From: a bacterium BMS3Bbin07
Lineage (GTDB): Bacteria > Nitrospirota > Thermodesulfovibrionia > Thermodesulfovibrionales > JdFR-85
DNA length: 11,687 bases
NCBI GenBank assembly: GCA_002898135.1
Contig: BDTQ01000227.1
Span: forward strand, 1-11,687
Direction of reading: 5' to 3'
Position 1 is the stretch's first letter; every line of letters begins with the position of its first letter. Position numbers and translations under genes: made by a program. Under the pieces are notes generated by a model that saw only the letters and a program-made list of their open reading frames with translations, was not told where the DNA came from and searched no databases. Below are positions 6,509-11,687 of the stretch, piece after piece.

Positions 6509-6524
6509 CATCTGCTTTAAAGCA
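6505..6524 (+). promoter_or_regulatory. TTGACA hexamer followed by 12-bp palindrome TGCTTTAAAGCA
   Basis: An exact -35 consensus TTGACA (6505-6510) overlaps the micro-ORF stop and is followed by the perfect palindrome TGCTTTAAAGCA (6513-6524). No good -10 lies 16-18 bp downstream (the region reads AAGACA), so it may be an operator or chance rather than a promoter. It lies 39-58 bp before the YjbQ gene. Confidence 0.25.
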
Positions 6525-6562
6525 TTGAAGACAGAGGCCGCTCATGGAGACAGGAGGGTTCG

Positions 6563-6979
6563 ATGACTTTTTCAAAGACTTTTTCGTTGAGTACTGCAGG
6601 GTTTACCGATATAGTTGATATTAGCGATAAGGTCGTTGCTGTTCTGGAACGTTCAGGGATAGAAAACGGGCTGGTAACGGTTTTTTGTCCCGGCTCGACC
6701 GGGGCTGTTACAACTATAGAATACGAATCCGGTGTGCTCAGGGACCTGCGGGATGCCATCGAGAGGATTGTTCCATCCGGCCTTACCTACGAGCATGACA
6801 GACGGTGGGGTGACGGTAACGGCTTTTCACACGTAAGGGCTGCTCTTATGAAACCCTCTCTCACCATTCCCCTAATCAAGGGGAGCCTTACCCTGGGAAC
6901 GTGGCAGCAGATAGTCTTTATTGATTTTGATAACAGGGGAAGGCAGAGGGATATAATTGTGCAGGTTACCGGGGAGTAG
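6563..6979 (+). CDS. yjbQ: YjbQ/UPF0047-family protein
   Basis: The 138 residues align along their full length with the YjbQ (UPF0047, secondary thiamine-phosphate synthase) family. Visible blocks are GLVTVFCPGSTGAVTTIEYE (39-58), YEHDRRWGDGNGFSHVRAAL (75-94), PSLTIPLIKGSLTLGTWQQI (98-117), and a closing FDNRGRQRDIIVQVTGE. The conserved HxxxxxxDxNxxxH-type acidic and His residues of the second block are kept. The usual HT(S/T)A motif of the E. coli-type protein is replaced by GSTGA, as I remember for a subfamily common in thermophiles and archaea. E. coli YjbQ has a reported weak thiamine-phosphate synthase side activity; the physiological role is unsettled. AGGAGGG at 6552-6558 lies 4 nt before the ATG. 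Length is normal for the family. Confidence 0.9.
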   Translation: MTFSKTFSLSTAGFTDIVDISDKVVAVLERSGIENGLVTVFCPGSTGAVTTIEYESGVLRDLRDAIERIVPSGLTYEHDRRWGDGNGFSHVRAALMKPSLTIPLIKGSLTLGTWQQIVFIDFDNRGRQRDIIVQVTGE

Positions 6980-7086
6980 TTATGCCGGGTCCGGAGGTAA
7001 TGAGGCGTGCTTCATGTTAATGAAGTAAATATAATAGATTTTATACTGTTTTGTTTCAGGCAATTCGCTGGAGGGAACAGGACTCC

Positions 7087-7164
7087 ATGAACTGGGAACA
7101 CGCTGTAGAAGGCATAAGGTATCTTGAAGACAAGATAAAGAAGATTAAAGAAATAAGCGAATGA
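7087..7164 (+). pseudogene. Short helical micro-ORF or remnant of a small gene
   Basis: ATG 7087 gives 25 residues, MNWEHAVEGIRYLEDKIKKIKE and a short tail, ending at TGA 7162-7164. The frame is open upstream to 7024 and reads protein-like there too (LFQAIRWREQDS). This suggests the 3' end of a gene that lost its start, or a very short helical protein. A GGAGG at 7070-7074 lies 12 nt before the ATG, which is rather far. It sits just upstream of the HicB promoter. I do not recognise the family. Confidence 0.3.
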
Positions 7165-7196
7165 TAAAAGTTGAAAAAGTAGCTCAGGCCAGAAAA

Positions 7197-7210
7197 TGTT
7201 ATAATATAAT
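7197..7210 (+). promoter_or_regulatory. Extended -10 promoter of the hicBA pair
   Basis: TGTTATAAT (7197-7205) is an exact extended -10 element, and an overlapping second TATAAT occupies 7205-7210. The segment TTATA-A-TATAA (7199-7209) is an odd-centred palindrome and could be part of the autorepression site usual for HicB. TTGAAA at 7171-7176 is too far (23 bp) to be a normal -35. The predicted start near 7212 leaves about 33 nt before the ATG. Confidence 0.5.
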
Positions 7211-7244
7211 CAAGTTAAGAAATATAAGCCAAAAGGGGTGAAAA

Positions 7245-7469
7245 ATGGGAAGTACTCTAACAGCAGTATTTGAAAGGGTTCCGGAAGGATATATAGGATA
7301 TGTGGAGGAATTGCCTGGTGCAAATACGCAGGGAAAAACTTTAGAAGAAGCACGAGAAAACCTCAAGGAAGCAATAGATTTGGTTCTTGAATCCAACAGG
7401 CAGCTGGTGGAAGAAGAAATCAGAGGAAAAGAGTTAATAAAAGAACCCTTCGGAACTGTTTCTACGTGA
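7245..7469 (+). CDS. hicB: HicB-family antitoxin
   Basis: The 74-residue protein has the short HicB core, a partial RNase H-like fold: LTAVFERVPEGYIGYVEELPG at residues 5-25, then NTQGKTLEEARENLKEAIDLVLE. The C-terminal part is helical and charged, with no obvious separate DNA-binding domain, so it is of the short type. It would bind and mask the HicA RNase and probably help repress the operon. GGGGTG at 7235-7240 lies 4 nt before ATG 7245. The stop overlaps the hicA start by 4 bp (GTGA at 7466-7469), giving antitoxin-first order and translational coupling. The E. coli operon has the opposite order, but antitoxin-first arrangements are known. Confidence 0.88.
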   Translation: MGSTLTAVFERVPEGYIGYVEELPGANTQGKTLEEARENLKEAIDLVLESNRQLVEEEIRGKELIKEPFGTVST

Positions 7470-7651
7470 AACGTAAGGACTTAATCTGTTATCTTGAAAA
7501 TTGTGGTTGTAAATTTCTTAGAGAAGGTTCTAACCACACGGTTTATATGAACCCTATAGAGAAGAAGGTTTCTGCAGTTCCCCGCCATCGAGAGATAAAT
7601 GATTATCTGTGCCGTAAGATTTGTAACGATTCAGGAATTAAAAAGCCTTAA
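7466..7651 (+). CDS. hicA: HicA-family mRNA interferase toxin
   Basis: The 61 residues show the HicA double-stranded-RNA-binding-like fold. KRKDLICYLENCGCKFLREG is followed by the motif GSNHTVYMNP, with the presumed catalytic His at residue 24, then VSAVPRHREINDYLCRKICNDSGI. The VPRH segment and the C-terminal helix are standard for the family. The active-site His is present and there is no frameshift, so the toxin appears intact. It would cleave mRNAs when released from HicB. The GTG start at 7466 overlaps the hicB stop, so translation probably depends on hicB translation. There is no recognisable terminator after it. Confidence 0.9.
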   Translation: MKRKDLICYLENCGCKFLREGSNHTVYMNPIEKKVSAVPRHREINDYLCRKICNDSGIKKP

Positions 7652-7790
7652 TAAGTAACAAGTCAAGCAAGACGGACAGGCTGTTGCCGATTATTGTTAT
7701 TCCCGGCAAAGAATTAAGATAAGAAGCCATTGATATCTGTCATTGTTCTTTTCAGAACTTGAAGGTTTTTCTCTCGGCAATTTGGCTGAA

Positions 7791-7820
7791 TTGATTTATT
7801 TGCCATGATTGTGCTATAAA
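7791..7820 (+). promoter_or_regulatory. Promoter of the rpsF operon
   Basis: TTGATT (7791-7796) is followed after 18 bp by TATAAA (7815-7820), and TG at 7812-7813 makes it an extended -10. This is the best sigma-70-type promoter in the window. The predicted start near 7827 gives a leader of about 95 nt before rpsF. Confidence 0.6.
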
Positions 7821-7826
7821 ATATGT

Positions 7827-7921
7827 CAGGCATGATTCTCCCTGAGTTTAAATGTCGGGAGAATTACTCCTTGCCCTTATCCCTTGGAGAGGGCTTTATA
7901 TCCGGAAGGAGGTTTTTTTAG
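7827..7921 (+). promoter_or_regulatory. Structured 5' leader of rpsF, possible S6:S18 autoregulatory RNA
   Basis: ATTCTCCC (7835-7842) and GGGAGAAT (7857-7864) form a perfect 8-bp stem with a 14-nt loop. A second hairpin joins GCCCTT (7873-7878) with GAGGGC (7889-7894), with TCC/GGA pairs inside and one bulged A. The Shine-Dalgarno AGGAGG (7907-7912) lies 9 nt before the ATG, and CTCC at 7867-7870 could pair with it. Many bacteria control rpsF through an S6:S18-binding leader hairpin. I cannot verify the consensus CCG internal-loop motif here, so the type of control is inference. Confidence 0.4.
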
Positions 7922-8356
7922 ATGGAAATGAATTTTTATGAGAACATTGTAATTATTGACCCTGCCCTTAGTGATGAAGAGATCGAAGCTGCTGCCCAAA
8001 AAATCAACGACCTTATAGTCAAAGCCGATGGTGAAGTACTCAAGGAAGACCGCTGGGGAAGAAAAAAGCTTGCCTATGAGCTGAACAGGAAAACCCAGGG
8101 CTACTACATACTTTACACCTTCAAGGCACCCTCCACATGTATCAGGAAACTTGAGGATTTCTACAAGATATATGATCCGGTCTTCAAGTACATGGTAATT
8201 AAACTTGAAAAGAGCCAGATAGCAGCCCTGATGAATGAGCTCAGAAAGTCTGAAGAGCCTGTTGCCGAGCCTGTTGCCGAAGAGGCTGTTGAATCTGTTG
8301 AAGCTGTTGAATCTGTTGAAGCTGCTGAATCTGCTGAATCTGCTGAAGGAGTGTAG
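7922..8356 (+). CDS. rpsF: 30S ribosomal protein S6 with repetitive acidic tail
   Basis: Residues 3-98 are a normal S6: NFYENIVIIDPALSDEEI, then RWGRKKLAYELNRKTQGYYILYTF, then KLEDFYKIYDPVFKYMVIKL. S6 binds 16S rRNA in the platform together with S18, encoded two genes downstream. After residue about 111 comes an extra tail of roughly 33 residues built from Val/Ala-Glu-Ser repeats (VESVEAVESVEAAESAESAE), preceded by EPVAEPVAEE. Acidic C-terminal extensions on S6 are known, but this one is coded by near-perfect 9-, 12- and 18-bp DNA repeats. ATG 7922 is chosen over ATG 7928 because AGGAGG is 9 nt away. ssb follows after 3 bp. Confidence 0.96.
   Translation: MEMNFYENIVIIDPALSDEEIEAAAQKINDLIVKADGEVLKEDRWGRKKLAYELNRKTQGYYILYTFKAPSTCIRKLEDFYKIYDPVFKYMVIKLEKSQIAALMNELRKSEEPVAEPVAEEAVESVEAVESVEAAESAESAEGV
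8255..8349 (+). repeat. In-frame tandem repeats in the 3' end of rpsF
   Basis: Two 12-bp copies of GAGCCTGTTGCC (8255-8278) are followed by an array of 9-bp units of the form (G/T)CTG(T/C)TGAA. It includes two 18-bp copies of GCTGTTGAATCTGTTGAA (8285-8320), then GCTGCTGAATCTGCTGAA-type units. All preserve the reading frame, so copy-number slippage would lengthen or shorten the S6 tail without a frameshift. Confidence 0.8.
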
Positions 8357-8359
8357 GAA

Positions 8360-8752
8360 ATGTTTAACAGGATAATTCTTGTAGGCAATCTTACAAAGGA
8401 CCCCGAGCTTAGATACACCCCGCAGGGTACCCCTGTGGTAAATATGCGTATTGCAGTCAATTCCCGTATAAAACAGGGCAATGAATTCAAGGACGAAACC
8501 CTCTTTATCGATACGGTTGTTTTCGGCAAGCAGGCTGAGAATATTACGCAATATCTCAGTAAAGGAAGTGGTGTGCTTGTTGAGGGAAGATTGAAAGAGA
8601 GACGCTGGGAGTATGAGGGTCAGCAGAAGAGCAAGTTTGAGGTAATTGCGAGCACGGTGAGATTTCTGCCAAGGAAAGATGCATCGGCTGACTATGGTTC
8701 CGGAGATGAAACCCCGCCGCCGGAAGAGACGACAGAGCTTGAACCGTTCTAA
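8360..8752 (+). CDS. ssb: Single-stranded DNA-binding protein
   Basis: The OB-fold covers residues 1-105: MFNRIILVGNLTKDPELRYTP, then VVNMRIAVNSR, then DETLFIDTVVFGKQAENITQYLSKGSGVLVEGRL and RRWEYEGQQKSKFEVIASTVRFL. A short linker is followed by the acidic tip ELEPF, which corresponds to the DDIPF-type tail that recruits replication and repair partners. At 130 residues it is shorter than E. coli SSB (178) because of a brief linker. Its position between rpsF and rpsR is the classic arrangement. It is translated 3 bp after rpsF. Confidence 0.96.
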   Translation: MFNRIILVGNLTKDPELRYTPQGTPVVNMRIAVNSRIKQGNEFKDETLFIDTVVFGKQAENITQYLSKGSGVLVEGRLKERRWEYEGQQKSKFEVIASTVRFLPRKDASADYGSGDETPPPEETTELEPF

Positions 8753-8812
8753 AGAGAGCAGAAGTCAGGGAATAGAAAACAGATTAACTGAATAAAGAAA
8801 GGAGTATCGAGA

Positions 8813-9031
8813 ATGAGAAGGTTTCAACGTAGAAAGTACTGCAGGTTTTGTGCAGACAAGATACCTTACATTGATTATAAGGATATGAAGGTTTTGCGCG
8901 GGTATATAACCGAGAGGGGAAAGATCCTGCCGCGGAGAATGACCGGGACCTGTGCAAGACACCAGAGGGAAATTACCACTGCAATAATGAGAGCAAGAAA
9001 CATAGCACTGCTGCCATTCATGGAAAAGTGA
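8813..9031 (+). CDS. rpsR: 30S ribosomal protein S18, zinc-ribbon (C+) type
   Basis: The 72 residues match S18 along their length ([31 protein letters not shown]). C10 and C13 (CxxC) and C47 and H50 (CxxH) keep all four ligands of the zinc-binding form, whereas many S18 proteins have lost them. It pairs with S6 on the 30S platform. AAGGAG at 8799-8804 lies 8 nt before the ATG. The 60-bp gap after ssb is the longest within the operon and holds nothing else. Confidence 0.96.
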   Translation: MRRFQRRKYCRFCADKIPYIDYKDMKVLRGYITERGKILPRRMTGTCARHQREITTAIMRARNIALLPFMEK

Positions 9032-9032
9032 G

Positions 9033-9314
9033 ATGAGGATACCCAAATCCTGGGTAGCTCCCATGACAAAGAGGATTATAGATGACCTGGTTAAGCGGGG
9101 TTATATAGAATCCGCTGTTCCGGAAAAGGACCTGCTTGTTGCTGTCGAGGGGATTCTCCTTTATGAGTTGATGGCTGAAGACAGGCTTAATGATGAAGTC
9201 AGGGGGATACTTCAGCTCCATTCCTCCGAGATAGAAGAGGGCCGTCTTGATTACAGAAGGCTCTTTGATCTCACAAAGCGTAAACTTGCAAAAGAAAGGA
9301 ACATTGTTCTATGA
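9033..9314 (+). CDS. DUF507-family protein, first of a tandem pair
   Basis: The 93 residues are mostly helical and resemble DUF507: MRIPKSWVAPMTKRIIDDLVKRG at the start, an ELMAEDRLNDEVRGIL segment in the middle, and YRRLFDLTKRKLAKERNIVL at the end. It is a divergent paralogue of the next gene. The function of DUF507 is unknown, though members are widespread in Nitrospirota, former Deltaproteobacteria and Aquificota as I recall. The ATG lies 1 bp after the rpsR stop and the ribosome site is weak, which suggests coupled translation. Its stop overlaps the next ATG (ATGA, 9311-9314). Confidence 0.82.
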   Translation: MRIPKSWVAPMTKRIIDDLVKRGYIESAVPEKDLLVAVEGILLYELMAEDRLNDEVRGILQLHSSEIEEGRLDYRRLFDLTKRKLAKERNIVL

Positions 9315-9595
9315 TGCTTTCAGACGAAAAGGTCACCCACATGAGCCATGTTCTGCTGAAGGAGCTGAAAAAAAAGGGGCTTGTTGTTGTCAAGGAGGAC
9401 GAGGGGAAGATCAGGCGCCAGATGCAGAAGTCCATTACAGACGAGCTAAAGGCAGGGGAAGAGATTGAAGAGGCCGTCAGACGTAAAATCCAGTCCTACT
9501 CAAAGAATATAATAGAGGGAAGCTCTGAGTGGGAAGTCCTTTACAAGAAGTTCTTCAAAGAGGAGGAGGCAAAAAGAGGCAGATACTCGGGCTGA
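9311..9595 (+). CDS. DUF507-family protein, second of a tandem pair
   Basis: This 94-residue protein is the more typical DUF507 member: MLSDEKVTHMSHVLLKELKKK, then LKAGEEIEEAVRRKIQSYSKNI, then EGSSEWEVLYKKFFKEEEAKRG. It is helical and charged with no export signal. It starts at ATG 9311 (or ATG 9314) within the stop of its paralogue, a 4-bp ATGA overlap. The final 67 bp overlap the next gene if that starts at GTG 9529. The two DUF507 proteins probably work as a heteromeric pair, an inference from the gene order. Confidence 0.87.
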   Translation: MMLSDEKVTHMSHVLLKELKKKGLVVVKEDEGKIRRQMQKSITDELKAGEEIEEAVRRKIQSYSKNIIEGSSEWEVLYKKFFKEEEAKRGRYSG

Positions 9596-11538
9596 TAAGG
9601 TTCCTCCCGTATTTTTTCCTGGTTCTCCTGTCATTCTGTCTTTATTCAGACCTTCCTGATAGAAGACCTGTAGTCTTTTCAATAGTCTTTATTCTCTTTA
9701 TCTCCAGTGCCCTGTTAAGGTATTCGAAACACCGCAGCGAGCTGTTTCTCCTGATATTCGGGGTTCAGGCCTTTTTTGAGGCTTTTTTTCAGGTAAAAGA
9801 CTCCGGCTGGCTTCACCTTGTCAATGTCCCCCTTATGGTGGCTTCGGCCCTTTTCCTCAGCGTCAAATCCTTTTTAATCCTGTTATCTTTGCAGCCCCTG
9901 CTTCATGTCAGGGAATTATTGTCCTCGGAGCGTATGGATGCATTGGTTCTGCTGGGCATTGTATTGCTGACATCCCTGCCGGTCAGTCTCTATCTATATA
10001 AACTGAAGAACAGGATGAGGGATTACAATAAGTCCTTTAACAAACTGCAGACCCAGGCCAAAGAGCTTGCCGATAATGCCCCTTCCTTTAATGATGATAC
10101 CCTGATGTCCCGGTATTTAACAGACGTCCTGGAGGTGGAAGATGATATTCTCGGGCTTTTGAGGATAGCTGAAAGGGCAATGGTGGCAGATGCGGTCAGC
10201 CTCTTTATCAACGAAGACAGCGGGCTTGTCTGCAGGCTGTCTTCAGGCAGGTCAGGCATAGTTACCACTGGTGACGGGTTGATATATACGGTCTTCAGAA
10301 GCGGCAAAACCCTGCTCCATTATGCCGAATCTCCGGGGAAAGATATCAGGCCGGGGTATCTGAGTGATGCCGAGATCTCAACGCTGCTTGCTGTTCCTGT
10401 CATGGAACTTACAACCTCCCTTGGTGTATTGTGCGCCGACAGCATGAGATACCGGGCCTTTGATCAGCAGGACATAGGGTTAATGGAACTCGTAGCCCGT
10501 GAAATAGCCAAGATACTGAAGAGGCAGAGGGTATATTCCCAGATTCAGCTATCATACAGGAGTCTCCGTATCCTGCATGAGGAGAGTGCCCCCCTTGCAA
10601 GGTCGCTTGAGCTTTCAGCCCTTTGCGAGAGGATTGTAGAGAGTGCTGTGAGGGTTTCCGGAGGCAAGGTAGTCCTGTTGTTAAAAAAAGGCCGTTCGTA
10701 TGAATTGTTTACAAAAGGGGCCGGCTATCTGAATGAAAAAAAGGTAACTTCTCTCAAGGGAACACTGCTTGAAATGGTTCATGCCAACAGGGATCCCCTT
10801 TATCATCCGGATGTGAGCGGATTCAGAACCAGAGTGCTTCCATTTCATTTCAGGGGAGTAAAATCGGTTCTTGCCCTGCCTCTCTTTCACGAGGCGAAGG
10901 TTAAGGGTATACTGACGGTTTTTTCGGAAAAGAAGAATGCCTTTAATTCAATGCAGATTAATCTGCTTGAGATTCTGGTGAACCAGGCATCTGTAAGCAT
11001 CTCAAATGTCCTCCTGCATGAGGAGATCAAGAAAATGGCCTTCACCGATGGACTGACAGGCCTTTTTAATCACCGCCATTTCAAGGAAAAGCTGACGGAG
11101 GAGTTCAGGAGGTCTGAACGTTTCGAGGATACGCTCTCATTGATACTTACTGATATCGACCATTTCAAAAAGGTTAACGACACCTATGGACATCCGGTTG
11201 GCGATATTGTGCTTAAGGGTGTGGCAGGGATAATCAGCAGGACCGTCAGGGATATAGATATACCTGCAAGGTACGGGGGAGAGGAGTTTGCCATCCTGGT
11301 GGTGAAGACGGATGCAAAAGGTGCCAAAAAGATAGCCGAAAGGGTAAGAAAGAATATAAAAGCTCATGACTTCAAGGTAGAAGGTCATCTGTTGAAGGTG
11401 ACCGTAAGTATCGGTATAGCCTCATATCCTGCTGACGTAACAAGTGGGGATGAACTGGTCGAAAAGGCGGACCAGGCACTTTATGGTGCAAAAAAAGGGG
11501 GCAGGGACAGGACAGTGCTTTATGGGGATTTGAAATGA
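9529..11538 (+). CDS. Membrane-anchored diguanylate cyclase: multi-TM, two GAF domains, GGDEF
   Basis: The protein has 669 residues from GTG 9529. About five membrane segments lie at roughly 20-41, 47-64, 71-90, 97-125 and 137-157, followed by a short coiled linker. Two GAF-like sensory domains follow (about 190-335 and 345-500), then a GGDEF domain (505-665). The cyclase domain has DGLTGLFNHRHF, the metal-binding D542 of TDIDHFKKVND, and GGEEF at 583-587. An RDID inhibitory I-site (574-577) lies five residues before GGEEF. All catalytic and feedback residues seen are intact, so it should make c-di-GMP and be feedback-inhibited. Ligands of the GAF domains are unknown. GTG 9529 has GAGGGA (9515-9520) 8 nt upstream and gives a 67-bp overlap with DUF507. 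A later non-ATG start (for example CTG 9592) cannot be excluded. Confidence 0.9.
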   Translation: MGSPLQEVLQRGGGKKRQILGLIRFLPYFFLVLLSFCLYSDLPDRRPVVFSIVFILFISSALLRYSKHRSELFLLIFGVQAFFEAFFQVKDSGWLHLVNVPLMVASALFLSVKSFLILLSLQPLLHVRELLSSERMDALVLLGIVLLTSLPVSLYLYKLKNRMRDYNKSFNKLQTQAKELADNAPSFNDDTLMSRYLTDVLEVEDDILGLLRIAERAMVADAVSLFINEDSGLVCRLSSGRSGIVTTGDGLIYTVFRSGKTLLHYAESPGKDIRPGYLSDAEISTLLAVPVMELTTSLGVLCADSMRYRAFDQQDIGLMELVAREIAKILKRQRVYSQIQLSYRSLRILHEESAPLARSLELSALCERIVESAVRVSGGKVVLLLKKGRSYELFTKGAGYLNEKKVTSLKGTLLEMVHANRDPLYHPDVSGFRTRVLPFHFRGVKSVLALPLFHEAKVKGILTVFSEKKNAFNSMQINLLEILVNQASVSISNVLLHEEIKKMAFTDGLTGLFNHRHFKEKLTEEFRRSERFEDTLSLILTDIDHFKKVNDTYGHPVGDIVLKGVAGIISRTVRDIDIPARYGGEEFAILVVKTDAKGAKKIAERVRKNIKAHDFKVEGHLLKVTVSIGIASYPADVTSGDELVEKADQALYGAKKGGRDRTVLYGDLK

Positions 11539-11580
11539 AAAAACAAACAATAGCGCCCTGCTGAGACACAAGGTTGTTGA

Positions 11581-11678
11581 AAGCGATGTGATAGACTTTT
11601 CTCTCATTCTCGTTCCGGCATCCATCCGGGTGAATATTCAGCGAAATTTAAAACCGTTCAGAGTCTTTCACATCGCTT
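11581..11678. repeat. 16-bp imperfect inverted repeat with 66-bp spacer
   Basis: AAGCGATGTGATAGAC (11581-11596) is matched by GTCTTTCACATCGCTT (11663-11678), whose reverse complement is AAGCGATGTGAAAGAC: 15 of 16 positions agree. It lies 42 bp after the cyclase stop. There is no T-run after it, so it is not an ordinary terminator. It may be a repeat element, ends of a tiny mobile element, or an RNA structure. Confidence 0.6.
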
Positions 11679-11687
11679 CCTTCCATT

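Noticed and set aside
7684..7709. TTGCCG...CGGCAA inverted repeat after hicA as a terminator
   Set aside because: Only 6 bp of stem with a 14-nt loop and no T-run follows.
7877..8551. 224-codon open frame on the minus strand opposite rpsF and ssb
   Set aside because: Its translation is low-complexity Phe/Ser/Arg/Asn created by the reverse complement of the S6 repeat tail, and it lies wholly opposite two certain genes.
11540..11687. Open frame running off the window end as the start of another gene
   Set aside because: It is open for 49 codons but has no start codon with a ribosome site, and it spans the inverted repeat, so a chance frame is more likely.
1..11687. CRISPR array, tRNA or rRNA genes
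   Set aside because: No regularly spaced direct repeats and no cloverleaf or rRNA-like segments were seen; the only tandem repeats are the coding ones in rpsF.

Overview
This is a chromosomal accessory segment of a Gram-negative-type bacterium, followed by the start of a conserved ribosomal-protein operon. The operon rpsF-ssb-rpsR, two tandem DUF507 genes and a GAF-GAF-GGDEF membrane protein occur together with a zinc-ribbon type S18 and moderate GC. From memory of where DUF507 is found, this fits the Nitrospirota or former Deltaproteobacteria sphere. That placement is an inference with low to moderate confidence; no rRNA or taxonomic marker search was possible. Every supported gene is on the plus strand.

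Region 1 (1-3100) holds the 3' part of a HipB-like repressor gene overlapping a HipA-like kinase gene, then a Uma2-family PD-(D/E)xK nuclease-fold gene and an unrecognised 250-residue protein whose N-terminus resembles a recombinase core-binding domain. Region 2 (3228-4318) holds an overlapping MNT nucleotidyltransferase / HEPN-like (HI0073/HI0074-type) pair and a 69-residue orphan. Region 3 (4319-6307) is a 396-bp gene-free control region followed by an exported right-handed beta-helix (pectate-lyase-like) protein. The control region carries a CRP/FNR-like palindrome, an extended -10 element placed as in a class II activated promoter, and a hairpin plus T-tract.

Region 4 (6308-7651) has a 30-codon micro-ORF behind a perfect Shine-Dalgarno sequence, a YjbQ-family gene, a short gene remnant or micro-ORF, and a HicB-HicA toxin-antitoxin pair (antitoxin first, 4-bp overlap). 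Region 5 (7652-11538) is the housekeeping operon. A good extended -10 promoter and a roughly 95-nt structured leader precede rpsF, ssb, rpsR, two DUF507 genes and a diguanylate cyclase, mostly coupled by overlaps or very short gaps. The last 149 bp contain a 16-bp imperfect inverted repeat and no supportable gene.

Three toxin-antitoxin-like modules (HipBA, MNT/HEPN, HicBA) plus Uma2 lie within 7.6 kb directly upstream of a conserved operon, which looks like an accessory or stability island. I found no CRISPR array, tRNA, rRNA or complete insertion sequence. The least explained parts are the control region before the beta-helix gene, the tiny proteins at 4109 and 6416, the 2348-3100 protein, the repeat tail of S6 and the terminal inverted repeat.
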